Under the pieces are notes generated by a model. The model did not search any database. It was not told the origin of the DNA and saw nothing but the letters and a program-made list of their open reading frames with translations. Made by a program: the position numbers and the translations under genes. From Hyphomicrobiales bacterium (lineage in GTDB: Bacteria; Pseudomonadota; Alphaproteobacteria; Rhizobiales; Xanthobacteraceae), in NCBI GenBank assembly GCA_017305665.1, contig JAFKKH010000030.1, positions 1 through 64,000 of the forward strand: a stretch of DNA of 64,000 bases, read 5' to 3'. Positions 16,135 through 26,710 of this stretch are shown here, one piece after another; within the stretch, counting starts at the first letter, position 1; every line of letters starts with the position of its first letter.

Positions 16135-17934
16135 ATGAAACCGACTGATATTGCGGCACCAGATTACTTCCACAAAGTCGTCGATTGCCAATGGGCCTGT
16201 CCGGCACACACACCAGTTCCTGAATACATCCGACTGATCGCCGAAGGCCGCTACAGCGACGCCTACATGATCAACTGGAAATCGAATGTGTTCCCGGGAA
16301 TCCTCGGACGCACATGCGATCGTCCATGCGAGCCCGCATGCCGCCGCGGACGCGTCGAGGAAAACCCGGTTGCGATCTGCCGGCTGAAGCGCGTCGCCGC
16401 CGACTTCAAGGACGATGTCAAACATCGCATGCCACGGCCCGTGCCGAAGAACGGCAAGCGCGTCGCGTTGATCGGCGGCGGTCCCGCTTCACTCGCAGTC
16501 GCCCGTGACCTCGCACCGCTCGGCTATCACTGCACGGTGTTCGATCAGGACCCCAAGGCCGGGGGCATGATGCGGACGCAAATTCCGAAATTCCGCCTGC
16601 CCGATTCCGTCGTCGATGAAGAGACCGATTACATCCTCGACCTCGGCGTCGAGTTCAAGGGCGGCCATCGCATTGACAGTCTGAAGAAGCTGCTGGCCGA
16701 GAATTACGATGCAGTGTTCGTCGGCTCCGGCGCGCCGCGCGGCCGCGAACTCAACATCCCCGGCCGCAAGGAGGCGGCCGCCAACGTCCACATCGGCATC
16801 GAATGGCTGTCGTCGGTGTCGTTCGGTCACATCGACAAGATCGGCAAGCGCGTGATCGTGCTGGGCGGCGGCAACACCGCCATGGACTGCTGCCGCACCG
16901 CCCGCCGGCTCGGCGGCGAGGACGTCAAGGTCATCGTGCGCTCCGGCTTCGAGGAGATGAAGGCTTCGCCCTGGGAGAAGGACGACGCCATGCATGAGGA
17001 TATTCCGATCCTCAATTTCATGGTGCCGAAGGCGTTCGTGCACGAGAACGGCAAACTGACCGGCGTGACCTTCGAGAAAGTGCGCGCCGAATACGACGCC
17101 AAGGGCAAGCGTAGCCTGGTGCCGTCGGGTGAGCCCGACCAGACCATCGCCTGCGACGACGTGCTGGTTGCGGTTGGTCAGGAAAACGCCTTCCCGTGGA
17201 TCGAACGTGACATCGGCATCGAATTCGACAAATGGAACATGCCGAAGGTGAATGAGACGACCTTCGCCTCGACCCACCCGAAGGTTTTCTTCGGTGGCGA
17301 CGCCGCGTTCGGCCCCAAGAATATCATCTGGGCGGTGGCGCACGGCCATGACGCCGCGCTGTCGATCCACAAGCTGCTCTCAGGCGAAGACATCAGCGAA
17401 CGCCCCCTTCCCGAGGTCCATATCTCCAGCCAGAAGATGGGCATCCACGAGTGGAGCTATGATAACGACATCTCGGGCGCATCTCGCTTCAAGGTGCCGC
17501 ACCGCGACAAGGCGATCGCGTTGCGCGACATCAAGGCGGAGGTCGAACTCGGCTACGATCTCAAGCTGGCGCTGGGCGAAGCCGAACGCTGCCTGAACTG
17601 CGACGTGCAGACCGTGTTCAACACGCCGCTGTGCATCGAGTGCGACGCCTGCGTCGATATCTGCCCGATGGATTGCATCAGCTTTACGCAGAACGGCGAC
17701 GAAGACGATTTGCGCGGGCGGCTGAAGGCACCCTCGCCGCATCATGATCAGGCGCTCTACGTTTCAACCGATCTCAAGACCGGGCGCGTGATGGTGAAGG
17801 ACGAGGACGTCTGCCTCCATTGCGGCCTGTGCGCCGAGCGCTGCCCCACCGGCGCGTGGGACATGCAGAAATATCTCATCGAGATGACACACGCGGGTTC
17901 AACATGTCCGTCCAAAGTCCGATCAGCAGCGTAA
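16135..17934 (+). CDS. NAD(P)-dependent flavin/iron-sulfur oxidoreductase subunit (glutamate-synthase small-chain like)
   Basis: About 599 residues. The N-terminal region has FeS-type cysteines (CQWACPAHTPVPEYI, then CDRPCEPACRRG). It is followed by an FAD site (ALIGGGPASLAVA), an NAD(P) site (VIVLGGGNTAMDCCR) and two C-terminal 4Fe-4S motifs (CIECDACVDICP, CLHCGLCAERCP). It is translated with the two 2-oxoacid oxidoreductase genes that follow, overlapping the next by 31 bases. This arrangement matches the NADP-linked 2-oxoglutarate oxidoreductase described in Azoarcus/Thauera, where such a subunit passes electrons between NADP and ferredoxin-type clusters. A TTG at 16051 would add 28 basic residues; I prefer the ATG at 16135. 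Confidence 0.85.
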   Translation: MKPTDIAAPDYFHKVVDCQWACPAHTPVPEYIRLIAEGRYSDAYMINWKSNVFPGILGRTCDRPCEPACRRGRVEENPVAICRLKRVAADFKDDVKHRMPRPVPKNGKRVALIGGGPASLAVARDLAPLGYHCTVFDQDPKAGGMMRTQIPKFRLPDSVVDEETDYILDLGVEFKGGHRIDSLKKLLAENYDAVFVGSGAPRGRELNIPGRKEAAANVHIGIEWLSSVSFGHIDKIGKRVIVLGGGNTAMDCCRTARRLGGEDVKVIVRSGFEEMKASPWEKDDAMHEDIPILNFMVPKAFVHENGKLTGVTFEKVRAEYDAKGKRSLVPSGEPDQTIACDDVLVAVGQENAFPWIERDIGIEFDKWNMPKVNETTFASTHPKVFFGGDAAFGPKNIIWAVAHGHDAALSIHKLLSGEDISERPLPEVHISSQKMGIHEWSYDNDISGASRFKVPHRDKAIALRDIKAEVELGYDLKLALGEAERCLNCDVQTVFNTPLCIECDACVDICPMDCISFTQNGDEDDLRGRLKAPSPHHDQALYVSTDLKTGRVMVKDEDVCLHCGLCAERCPTGAWDMQKYLIEMTHAGSTCPSKVRSAA

Positions 17935-19751
17935 ACGACTTCGTTATCCGCTTCGCCAACGTCAACGGCTCCGGCTCGGCGAGCGCGAACGAGTTGTTCG
18001 CACGCTCGATCCTGCGGATGGGCGTGCCGGTGTCGCCGCGCAACATCTTCCCCTCGAACATCCAGGGCCTGCCGACCTGGTACGAGGTCCGCGTGACTGA
18101 GGACGGCCATCTCGGCGCCCGCGGCGGCGTCGACATGATGGTGGCGATGAACCCGCAGACATGGGACAGGGATGTCGCCTCCATCGAGCCTGGTGGCTAC
18201 CTGTTCTACGATTCCACCAAACCGATACCCGCCTCGAAATTCCGCGAGGATATCACCGTGATCGGCGTGCCACTGACCGCCATCACCAACTCGACCTATA
18301 CCGATCCGCGCCAGCGCCAGCTCTTCAAGAACATCATCTATCTTGGCGCGCTGTCGGCGCTGCTCGAGATCGATCCCAAGGTGATCGAGCAACTGATCGG
18401 CGAACAATACAAGACCAAGGAAAAACTGCTCGCGTCCAACGTGCATGCGCTGCATCTCGGCCGCGATTGGGCGCTGCAGAACCTGAAATGCCCGATCACG
18501 CTGACGGTGAAGAAATCCGAGAAGGTCGGCGACCGCATCTTCATGGAAGGCAACAGCGCCGCCGCACTCGGCGCGGTCTACGGCGGCGCCACGGTCTGCG
18601 CCTGGTATCCAATCACGCCGTCGTCGTCGGTAGCCGACGCCTTCACCGCGCACTGCAAGAAGCTGCGCCATGATCCCGAAACCGGCAAGGCGAAATACGC
18701 CATCGTCCAGGGTGAGGACGAACTCGCCTCCATCGGTATCGTGATCGGCGCCTCTTGGAATGGCGCGCGGGCCTTCACCGCAACCTCCGGCCCCGGCGTC
18801 TCGCTGATGCAGGAATTTATTGGCCTGTCCTATTTCGCCGAAATTCCGGCTGTGATCATGAACGTACAGCGCGCCGGCCCCTCGACAGGCATGCCGACGC
18901 GCACCCAGCAGTGCGACGTGATCGCCTGCGCTTACGCCTCCCATGGCGACACCAAGCACGTGTTGCTGTTCCCGGAGGATCCGGCGGAGGCGTTCGAGTT
19001 CGCGGCGCAATCGTTCGATCTCGCCGAACGGCTGCAAACCATGATCTTCCTGATGCTCGATCTCGACATCGGCATGAATCATCGGCTGTGTCGCCCGCTG
19101 AAGTGGGACGAAAGCCGCGAATACGACCGCGGCAAGGTGATGACCGCCGAAATGCTCGACGACGGCCGCGATTTCGGCCGCTATCTCGATGTCGACGGCG
19201 ACGGCATCCCGTTCCGCACCTATCCGGGCACGCATCCGAGCAAGGGCTCGTTCTTTACCCGCGGCACCTCGCGCGACCGCTATGCGCGCTACTCGGAAGA
19301 CGGCGCCGTCTATGCCGACAACATGCAGCGGCTGCTGCGCAAGTTCGAGACCGCACAGGATCTGGTGCCACGGCCGCTGCAGGCCAACGCGCAGAAGCCG
19401 ACCAAGTATGGCGTGATCTATTACGGCTCGACCTCGCCGGCGATGGATGAAGCCATCGAAATCCTGGAGAAGCGCGGCCACCATCTGGACCGCTTACGGA
19501 TTCGCGCCTTCCCGTTCCATTCCAGCGTCGCGAGCTTCGTCGCCGACCACGATTTTGTGTATGTGGTCGAGCAGAACCGCGATGCGCAGTTGCGCTCGCT
19601 GATCGTCAATGAAAACGGCATCGACCCGGTGCGGCTGGTGCCGATCCTGCACTACGACGGCACGCCGATCACCGCCCGCTTCATCGCCGGCGCGATCGGC
19701 GACCACCAGGACCAGCTCAAGGTCACGCCGCTGAAGAAGGTTAAGTCATGA
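17904..19751 (+). CDS. korA: 2-oxoacid:acceptor oxidoreductase, fused gamma-alpha subunit
   Basis: A 615-residue subunit of a thiamine-diphosphate-dependent oxidoreductase that converts a 2-oxoacid, probably 2-oxoglutarate, to its acyl-CoA. The N-terminal part (1-190) is the gamma domain, with NGSGSASANELFARSILRMG. The alpha domain follows, with AWYPITPSSSVADAF, QGEDELASIGIVIGASWNGA and TSGPGVSLMQEF. The fused gamma-alpha form is typical of KorA. It starts at 17904 inside the previous gene, and its stop overlaps the beta-subunit start by 4 bases. The substrate (2-oxoglutarate or another oxoacid) is inferred from family and context. Confidence 0.86.
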   Translation: MSVQSPISSVNDFVIRFANVNGSGSASANELFARSILRMGVPVSPRNIFPSNIQGLPTWYEVRVTEDGHLGARGGVDMMVAMNPQTWDRDVASIEPGGYLFYDSTKPIPASKFREDITVIGVPLTAITNSTYTDPRQRQLFKNIIYLGALSALLEIDPKVIEQLIGEQYKTKEKLLASNVHALHLGRDWALQNLKCPITLTVKKSEKVGDRIFMEGNSAAALGAVYGGATVCAWYPITPSSSVADAFTAHCKKLRHDPETGKAKYAIVQGEDELASIGIVIGASWNGARAFTATSGPGVSLMQEFIGLSYFAEIPAVIMNVQRAGPSTGMPTRTQQCDVIACAYASHGDTKHVLLFPEDPAEAFEFAAQSFDLAERLQTMIFLMLDLDIGMNHRLCRPLKWDESREYDRGKVMTAEMLDDGRDFGRYLDVDGDGIPFRTYPGTHPSKGSFFTRGTSRDRYARYSEDGAVYADNMQRLLRKFETAQDLVPRPLQANAQKPTKYGVIYYGSTSPAMDEAIEILEKRGHHLDRLRIRAFPFHSSVASFVADHDFVYVVEQNRDAQLRSLIVNENGIDPVRLVPILHYDGTPITARFIAGAIGDHQDQLKVTPLKKVKS

Positions 19752-20803
19752 CCTACATTGCGAAGCCGAAATTCCAGCATCCGGGCCTGCCGAAGAACGA
19801 TCTCGGCTATACCCGCCGCGACTACGAGGGCAAGATTTCCACCCTCTGCGCGGGCTGCGGTCATGACTCGATCACGGCCTCGATCATCGAGGCCTGTTTC
19901 CATTTGTCGATCGAACCGCACCGGGTGGCCAAAATCTCCGGCATCGGCTGCTCGTCCAAGACCCCCGACTATTTCCTCGGCAATTCGCACGGCTTCAATT
20001 CGGTGCACGGCCGCATGCCGTCGGTCCTGACCGGCGCCAACCTCGCCAACCGCGACCTGATCTATCTCGGCGTCTCCGGCGACGGTGACTCGGCCTCGAT
20101 CGGCTTTGGCCAGTTCGCGCATTCGATCCGGCGCGGCGTCAACATGACCTACATCGTCGAGAACAACGGCGTGTACGGCCTGACCAAGGGCCAGTTCTCG
20201 GCCACCGCCGACCGCGGCTCCAAGTCGAAGAAAGGCGTTACCAACGCCGATAGCGCCATCGATCTGGTCGCCATCGCGCTGCAGCTCGGCGCCACCTTCG
20301 TCGCCCGCAGCTTCTCGGGCGACAAGACCCAGCTCGTCCCCATGATCGAAGCGGCCATCAAGCACAAGGGCGCGGCGTTCATCGACGTCATCAGCCCCTG
20401 CATCGCCTTCAACAACCATGCCGGCTCGACCAAGAGTTTTGACTACGTCCGCGAGCATAATGATGCGGTGAACCGCCTCGACGTCATCACCGGACGCGAG
20501 CCGATCACCGTGGATTATGCACCGGGCACGGTGCAGGTGGTCGAGCAGCATGACGGCACGCGCCTCGCGCTGCGCAAGCTCGATGCTGACTACGACGTGC
20601 ATGATCGTCTCGCCGCGATGACCTTCCTGCAGAAACACGCCGCCAAGGGCCAGGTCGTCACGGGGCTGTTGTATGTCGACGCAGAGTCCGAGGATCTGCA
20701 CGATCGCCTCAACACGGTGGACGCGCCACTCAATACCCTCGCCGCCAAGGACCTTTCCCCGGGCTCAGCGGCGCTGGACAAGATCAACGCCAGCCTGCGC
20801 TAG
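19748..20803 (+). CDS. korB: 2-oxoacid:acceptor oxidoreductase, beta subunit
   Basis: The 351-residue thiamine-diphosphate-binding subunit. Cysteines that bind the internal 4Fe-4S cluster are in LCAGCGHDSI and GIGCSSKTPDY. The diphosphate/magnesium motif is GDGDSASIGFGQFAHSIRRG, followed by the NNGVYGLTKGQFSAT segment. It acts in the cytoplasm with the fused gamma-alpha subunit and is the last gene of the three. A small GC hairpin (20825-20840) lies just downstream without a T-run. Confidence 0.88.
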   Translation: MTYIAKPKFQHPGLPKNDLGYTRRDYEGKISTLCAGCGHDSITASIIEACFHLSIEPHRVAKISGIGCSSKTPDYFLGNSHGFNSVHGRMPSVLTGANLANRDLIYLGVSGDGDSASIGFGQFAHSIRRGVNMTYIVENNGVYGLTKGQFSATADRGSKSKKGVTNADSAIDLVAIALQLGATFVARSFSGDKTQLVPMIEAAIKHKGAAFIDVISPCIAFNNHAGSTKSFDYVREHNDAVNRLDVITGREPITVDYAPGTVQVVEQHDGTRLALRKLDADYDVHDRLAAMTFLQKHAAKGQVVTGLLYVDAESEDLHDRLNTVDAPLNTLAAKDLSPGSAALDKINASLR

Positions 20804-21062
20804 CATCGTTGGCATTATGAACCAGCCCCCGTCGCGGGGCCTGCTGAACGCATCTGCGGCTATGTCGATTTGCACCCCTGGTCTGACGCCCTGAGCGCCG
20901 CGCGCTTCCGGCGGGAGGGATCGATATAGCCTGCCGCGCGTTATCGTCACGGCGATCTCCCATTTTTGGGACTTTCATCTCCCTGCCGCCATGTTGACAA
21001 ATCGTGGCGGCAGGCTGGAAAAGATTTCCAAGGACCGCGCAGCCCGAGAGCAAAGAAATATC

Positions 21063-23915
21063 ATGAATCCTGTCAAAGACCTCCAAAATCACGGCCAGGC
21101 CGTCTGGCTCGACTTCCTCGCGCGCGGCTTCATCGCCAAGGGCGAGTTGAAGCAACTCGTCGAGCGTGACGGGGTGCGCGGGGTCACCTCGAATCCCTCT
21201 ATCTTTGAGAAGGCCATCGGAAGCTCCGACGAATATGATGGCGCCATCGCCAAGGTCTTGAAGAACGGCGACCGCTCGGTCACCGATCTCTACGAACAGC
21301 TTGCGATCGAGGACATCCAGCACGCCGCCGATGTGCTGCGACCGGTCTATGACGAACTGAACGGCAGAGATGGCTTCGTCAGTCTCGAAGTCTCGCCATA
21401 TCTCGCCAACGATACCAAAGCGACGATCGCCGAGGCCGAGCGGCTTTGGAAGTCGGTCAACCGCAAGAACCTGATGATCAAGGTACCGGCGACGCCGGAA
21501 GGCTTGCCGGCGATCCGTCATCTGATCGCGCAAGGTATCAGCGTCAACATCACGCTGCTGTTCTCGCAGACGGTCTATATCGAGGTCGCGGAAGCCTTTT
21601 TGTCCGGACTGCAGGAATATGTGCGCAAGGGCGGCGACCCATCGCATGTCGCCAGTGTCGCAAGCTTCTTCGTCAGCCGCATCGACACGGCTGTCGACAA
21701 GCAACTCGACGAGAAGATCGCGCAAGCCAACGACCCCGCGGAGAAACAGCGTCTCGCCGCGCTAAAGGGCAAGATCGCCATCGCCAATGCCAAGCTCGCC
21801 TATCAGGACTACAAACGCCTGTTCGCGGGCGATGCCTGGCAGAAACTAGAAGCCAGAGGAGCCAAGCCGCAACGGCTGCTATGGGCCTCGACCGGCACCA
21901 AGAACAAGGACTATAGCGACGTTCTCTATATCGAAGAGTTGATCGGCAAGGATACGGTCAACACCGTGCCTCCGGCAACCCTCGACGCGTTCCGCGATCA
22001 CGGCAAACTGCGCGACACCCTCGAAGAGAACGTCGATCAAGCGCGTCAAACGCTCGCCGGACTCGCGGCGTCCGGAATCTCGCTGGACACCATTACCAAG
22101 CACCTGGTGAAGGAAGGCGTCCAGTTGTTCGCTGACGCCGCGGACAAGCTGCTCGGCGCCGTCGCACACAAGCGCGCGAAGATTCTCGGTGAGTCAGTCG
22201 GCCAGCAGACGCTGGCGCTCGGCGACGGCATGGCGAAGACGGTCGCGGCGACGGCTGAAGAATGGCGCGCCGCCGGCACGATCCGCAGACTGTGGCAGCG
22301 TGACAAATCGGTCTGGACTGGTGCGGACGAAAACAAATGGCTGGGCTGGCTGACCAGCCCCGCCGCCGAATATGACCGCGCCGCTGACTACGAAGACTAC
22401 GCACAACGCGTCAAAGGACAGAAATTCACCGACGCGGTCGTGCTCGGCATGGGTGGCTCCAGCCTTGGTCCCGAAGTGCTGGCCAAGACCTTTGCGAAAG
22501 CGGCCGGTTTTCCGAAGCTGCATGTGCTCGACTCAACCGACCCGGCGCAGATCCGGACCATGGAGTCCGCGATCGATCTCGCCAGCACCGTGTTCATCGT
22601 GTCGAGCAAATCCGGCAGCACCACCGAACCCAATGCACTGAAAGACTATTTCCACGCGCGCGTGGCGAAAACGATCGGGGCTGGCAAGACCGGCCATCGC
22701 TTCCTCGCGGTCACCGATCCCGGCTCCTCACTCGACAAGGAGGCCGCAAAGCTCGGCTACGCCCGCACCTTCCACGGCGATCCCAAGATCGGCGGCCGCT
22801 ACTCGGTGCTGTCGCCGTTCGGCCTCGTGCCGGCAGCGACTGCGGGTATCGATGTAACCGCACTCCTGCAGAGCGCGCTGGCAATGGTGCGATCGTGTGG
22901 CATGGACGTGCCCCCTGCAAACAATCCGGCCGCTCAACTTGGGCTTGCCATGGGTCTCGCCGGGCGCGAGGGTCGCGACAAGGTGACGATCTTTGCGTCG
23001 CGAAAAATCGCTGACTTCGGCGCATGGGCCGAACAGCTCATCGCCGAATCCACCGGCAAGGAAGGCAAGGGACTGATCCCGATCGATGGTGAGCCGCTCG
23101 CCGACGCGAACGTTTATGGCAAGGACCGCTTCTTCATCGACGTCCGGATTGCCGGCGATGACGATGCCGCTCACGACGAGAAACTGCACGCGCTGGAAAG
23201 CGCCGGCCATCCGGTGGTCCGCATCGTCCTGAATTCCATCGACCAGATCGGTCAGGAATTCTTCCGCTTCGAGATGGCAACCGCGGTTGCCGGTGCCATC
23301 CTCGACATCAATCCATTCGATCAGCCCGACGTTGAAGCCGCCAAGGTCAAAACGCGCGAACTGACGGCCGCCTTCGAGAAAACCGGTAAGCTTCCAGCCG
23401 AAAAGCCGGCTATCTCCACGGCGGAAGCCGACATCTATACCGACGCCGCCAACGCTGATGCGCTGCGCAAGGCGGGCGCCGATGGCGACCTCTCATCGTG
23501 GCTGAAGGCACACCTCTCGCGGACGGGCGCCGGCGACTACGTCGCTTTGCTGGCGTATATCGAGCGCGACGATGCGCATATCGACAGCCTGCAACAGGCG
23601 CGCCTCGCCATTCGTGACCGGAAAAGGGTTGCGACCTGCGCCGAATTCGGCCCGCGCTTCCTGCATTCGACCGGACAGGCCTACAAAGGCGGCCCGGATA
23701 GCGGCGTGTTTCTGCAAATCACCGCCGACGACACCAGCGATCTGAAGATTCCTGGCCAGAAAACCAGTTTCGGCGTCATCAAGGCTGCGCAGGCGCGTGG
23801 CGACTTCGACGTGCTGACCGAGCGTGGACGGCGGGCCTTGCGGGTCCATCTCAAGGGTGACCTCACGTCGGGCCTGGCCCGGCTTGGCGACACCATCGAC
23901 CGCGCATTGGACTGA
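21063..23915 (+). CDS. Bifunctional transaldolase / glucose-6-phosphate isomerase
   Basis: A 950-residue fusion of two sugar-phosphate enzymes. Residues 1 to about 370 are transaldolase (TSNPSIFEKAIG; Schiff-base Lys in LMIKVPATPEGLPAI; RLLWASTGTKNK). The rest is glucose-6-phosphate isomerase (VVLGMGGSSLGPEVLA, SKSGSTTEPNALKDYFHAR). The fusion links the non-oxidative pentose phosphate pathway with hexose-phosphate interconversion. The ATG at 21063 begins the conserved MNPVKDLQNHGQAVWLDFLA; the frame extends 24 codons further upstream without similarity. It leads the gnd-zwf-pgl-gntK set, 255 bases before gnd, a gap large enough for a second promoter. Confidence 0.95.
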   Translation: MNPVKDLQNHGQAVWLDFLARGFIAKGELKQLVERDGVRGVTSNPSIFEKAIGSSDEYDGAIAKVLKNGDRSVTDLYEQLAIEDIQHAADVLRPVYDELNGRDGFVSLEVSPYLANDTKATIAEAERLWKSVNRKNLMIKVPATPEGLPAIRHLIAQGISVNITLLFSQTVYIEVAEAFLSGLQEYVRKGGDPSHVASVASFFVSRIDTAVDKQLDEKIAQANDPAEKQRLAALKGKIAIANAKLAYQDYKRLFAGDAWQKLEARGAKPQRLLWASTGTKNKDYSDVLYIEELIGKDTVNTVPPATLDAFRDHGKLRDTLEENVDQARQTLAGLAASGISLDTITKHLVKEGVQLFADAADKLLGAVAHKRAKILGESVGQQTLALGDGMAKTVAATAEEWRAAGTIRRLWQRDKSVWTGADENKWLGWLTSPAAEYDRAADYEDYAQRVKGQKFTDAVVLGMGGSSLGPEVLAKTFAKAAGFPKLHVLDSTDPAQIRTMESAIDLASTVFIVSSKSGSTTEPNALKDYFHARVAKTIGAGKTGHRFLAVTDPGSSLDKEAAKLGYARTFHGDPKIGGRYSVLSPFGLVPAATAGIDVTALLQSALAMVRSCGMDVPPANNPAAQLGLAMGLAGREGRDKVTIFASRKIADFGAWAEQLIAESTGKEGKGLIPIDGEPLADANVYGKDRFFIDVRIAGDDDAAHDEKLHALESAGHPVVRIVLNSIDQIGQEFFRFEMATAVAGAILDINPFDQPDVEAAKVKTRELTAAFEKTGKLPAEKPAISTAEADIYTDAANADALRKAGADGDLSSWLKAHLSRTGAGDYVALLAYIERDDAHIDSLQQARLAIRDRKRVATCAEFGPRFLHSTGQAYKGGPDSGVFLQITADDTSDLKIPGQKTSFGVIKAAQARGDFDVLTERGRRALRVHLKGDLTSGLARLGDTIDRALD

Positions 23916-24170
23916 CCGGCCCGCTGGTCTCGCCTGCTCACGGGAATGCGATGACGCGCCGCGGAACGAATGTTCCATCGACGCGTCAATCCGGCATCTC
24001 TCCCCTCGTCGGGTCGTTCAACGGCCCTTCCCAACGGCGTGCGAAACGTTCTGAGAATTGTCCGAAGCGGCGTTGCGCCACAGCCCAAAACGAAAGCATC
24101 ATGAGCCCGCCGGCAGATCGGGCCACTCAAATCTCCATTGCCGGCGTTGGCAGGACAGAGGATTGGACGA

Positions 24171-25196
24171 ATGCAGATAGGCATGATCGGATTGGGACGG
24201 ATGGGCGCCAACATTGTCCGCCGCCTGATGAAAAAGGGTGGTCATCAGGCCGTCGTCTACGACAAGGACAACAAGGCGGTCGCCGCGATCGGAGCGGACG
24301 GAGCAACCGGAACGAAAGGGCTGGAAGAGCTCGTCCAGAAGCTGGAAAAGCCTCGCGCCATCTGGATCATGCTGCCCGCCGGCAAGATTACCGAATCCAC
24401 CATCGATGCGCTCGCAAAGCTGCTCGACCGTGATGACGTCATCATCGATGGCGGCAACACCTTTTGGCAGGACGACATCCGCCGCGCCAAGACCCTGCGC
24501 GAGAAAGGCATTCACTACGTCGATGTTGGCACCAGCGGTGGCGTCTGGGGACTCGAGCGCGGCTATTGCATGATGATCGGCGGCGATAAGGCTGTCGTCG
24601 ACCGGCTTAATCCGATTTTTGCAGCGATGGCGCCGGGGCGCGGCGACATTCCTCGCACCCCAAGCCGCGACGGCCGCGACCCCCGCGTCGAGCAGGGTTA
24701 CCTTCATGCCGGGCCAGTCGGCGCCGGCCATTTCGTCAAGATGGTCCACAATGGCATCGAATACGGCCTGATGCAGGCCTACGGCGAAGGCTTCGACATT
24801 CTGAAGAATGCCAATATCGATGCGTTGCCGGAAGAACATCGTTTCAACCTCAATCTCGCCGATATCGCAGAGGTCTGGCGGCGCGGCAGCGTTATCCCGT
24901 CCTGGCTGCTCGACCTCACCGCATCTGCGCTGGCCCGCAGCGAGACGCTGGAAGCCTATTCGGGATTTGTCGCGGATTCCGGCGAAGGCCGCTGGACCAT
25001 CAATGCCGCGATCGATGAGGCCGTGCCCGCCGAGGTTCTGACAGCAGCTTTGTTCGCGCGATTCCGCTCGCGGAAAGAGCACACGTTCGCGGAAAAAATT
25101 CTGTCCGCGATGCGCGAAGGTTTTGGTGGCCACAAAGAACCGGGTGAAGGTGGCTCGCCGACCCCCAAGGGAGCCAAAGGAAGGACCGCGAAGTGA
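24171..25196 (+). CDS. gnd: 6-phosphogluconate dehydrogenase (decarboxylating), short type
   Basis: The 341-residue enzyme oxidises 6-phosphogluconate to ribulose 5-phosphate and CO2. The Rossmann motif is [17 protein letters not shown]. The catalytic region shows [31 protein letters not shown] and [19 protein letters not shown], the last carrying the catalytic Lys and the substrate-binding HN pair. It is shorter than the roughly 470-residue classical form, as in the often NAD-preferring GndA class. The ATG at 24171 opens MQIGMIGLG; a TTG at 24138 is in frame but less likely. The stop overlaps zwf. Confidence 0.93.
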   Translation: MQIGMIGLGRMGANIVRRLMKKGGHQAVVYDKDNKAVAAIGADGATGTKGLEELVQKLEKPRAIWIMLPAGKITESTIDALAKLLDRDDVIIDGGNTFWQDDIRRAKTLREKGIHYVDVGTSGGVWGLERGYCMMIGGDKAVVDRLNPIFAAMAPGRGDIPRTPSRDGRDPRVEQGYLHAGPVGAGHFVKMVHNGIEYGLMQAYGEGFDILKNANIDALPEEHRFNLNLADIAEVWRRGSVIPSWLLDLTASALARSETLEAYSGFVADSGEGRWTINAAIDEAVPAEVLTAALFARFRSRKEHTFAEKILSAMREGFGGHKEPGEGGSPTPKGAKGRTAK

Positions 25197-26710
25197 TGGC
25201 GGAAGCAAGCACGAAACCGCACAAGCCGGAGCCCTGCTGCTTCGTCATCTTCGGTGTCACCGGCGATCTCACCCACCGCCTCGTCATTCCGGCGCTCTAT
25301 AACCTCGCGGACGCAGGCTTGCTGCCCGAGCAGTTCTGCATCGTCGGCATCGTGCGCAAGGAGATGTCGGAGGACGACCTCCGGCAGAGCCTGATGGAGG
25401 GATTGAACAAGTACGCCACCCGGCCGATCAAAAAGGAAATCGCCCAACAACTGCTACGTTGCCTGACCTGCCTCGAGGCCGATCCATCCGATCCCTCCTC
25501 ATTCGACAAGCTGAGCAAGAGCTTCGCAAAGCTCGAGACCGACAAAGGCACATGCGGCAATCGCCTGTTTTATCTCGCCGTCCCGCCGACCGCGTTCGCG
25601 CCCATCGCCGAACAGCTCGGCCGCGTTGGACTTTTGCACGAAAACGACGGCGCGTGGCGCAGGCTGGTGGTGGAAAAGCCGTTCGGCACCGATCTCGCCT
25701 CCGCCAAGGTATTGAACGGCAAGCTGCTCAAGGTCGCCGACGAGCATCAGATCTACCGAATCGACCACTACCTCGGCAAGGAAACGGTGCAGAACATCCT
25801 CGTCCTGCGCTTCGCCAACGGCATGTTCGAGCCGATCTGGAATCGCAATCACATCGACCATATCCAGATTACCGTCGACGAAAAGCTCGCGGTCGGTCAT
25901 CGCGGCAGCTTTTACGATGCGACCGGCGCGCTGCGAGACATGGTGCCCAATCACCTGTTTCAGTTGCTTTCTCTAGTAACGATGGAGCCGCCGGCCCGCT
26001 TCGACGCGCATGCCGTGCGATCGGAGAAAGCCGAGGTGCTCGCTGCAATCCAGACGCAGAGCCCCCAGGAGGCGCTGAAGAACTCGGTGCGCGGGCAGTA
26101 TTGCACCGGCAAGGTCGGCGACGAGACGATCGACGATTACCGCAAGACACCGGACGTGAAGCCCGGCAGCACAACAGAGACCTACGCAGCGCTCAAGCTT
26201 ACCATCGACAACTGGCGCTGGGCCGGTGTCCCCTTCTACTTGCGGACCGGCAAGGCGCTCACCACCAAGCGCACGGAGGTGGCGATCAAATTCAAGCAGG
26301 CGCCGTTCGCGATGTTTCGCGACACGCCGGTTGACAAGCTTTCGCAAAACTACCTCATCATCGGCATCGAGCCGACCGAAGGCATCGCGCTGCAGTTCAA
26401 TACCAAGGTGCCCGGCCCGACCGTCTCGATCGACGGAGTCGAGATGAAATTTCGCTACAAGGACTACTTCAAGGCCGAACCAAGCACCGGCTACGAAACC
26501 CTGATCTACGATTGCATGGTCGGCGACAACATCCTGTTTCAGCGCGCCGACGGCGTCGAAGCAGGATGGCAGGCGGTGCAGCCCTTTCTCGACGCCTGGA
26601 AGACAGCCGGCGCCAAGGGGCTCGTCAACTACAAGGCCGGCAGCGAGGGTCCCACCGAGGCCGACGATCTGCTCACACGGGACGGCCGCCATTGGCGCAA
26701 GCTGGCATGA
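25193..26710 (+). CDS. zwf: Glucose-6-phosphate 1-dehydrogenase
   Basis: The 505-residue enzyme makes 6-phosphogluconolactone and NAD(P)H from glucose 6-phosphate. Visible are the nucleotide-binding [10 protein letters not shown] and the substrate/catalytic motif [13 protein letters not shown], with [13 protein letters not shown] before it. The length is normal. Start codons GTG 25193 and ATG 25196 are adjacent; AGGAAGG is 8 bases before the GTG. It overlaps gnd by 1-4 bases and pgl by 4 bases, so the whole block should be one transcript. It feeds both the pentose phosphate and Entner-Doudoroff routes. Confidence 0.96.
   Translation: MMAEASTKPHKPEPCCFVIFGVTGDLTHRLVIPALYNLADAGLLPEQFCIVGIVRKEMSEDDLRQSLMEGLNKYATRPIKKEIAQQLLRCLTCLEADPSDPSSFDKLSKSFAKLETDKGTCGNRLFYLAVPPTAFAPIAEQLGRVGLLHENDGAWRRLVVEKPFGTDLASAKVLNGKLLKVADEHQIYRIDHYLGKETVQNILVLRFANGMFEPIWNRNHIDHIQITVDEKLAVGHRGSFYDATGALRDMVPNHLFQLLSLVTMEPPARFDAHAVRSEKAEVLAAIQTQSPQEALKNSVRGQYCTGKVGDETIDDYRKTPDVKPGSTTETYAALKLTIDNWRWAGVPFYLRTGKALTTKRTEVAIKFKQAPFAMFRDTPVDKLSQNYLIIGIEPTEGIALQFNTKVPGPTVSIDGVEMKFRYKDYFKAEPSTGYETLIYDCMVGDNILFQRADGVEAGWQAVQPFLDAWKTAGAKGLVNYKAGSEGPTEADDLLTRDGRHWRKLA

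Noticed and set aside
17757-19484. 575-residue minus-strand frame opposite the korA-like gene
   Set aside because: Composition is typical of an antisense shadow in high-GC DNA; the plus-strand frame has full 2-oxoacid oxidoreductase motifs.
20825-20840. Small GC hairpin after the beta subunit of the oxoacid oxidoreductase
   Set aside because: Five base pairs and no T-run; too weak to call a terminator.
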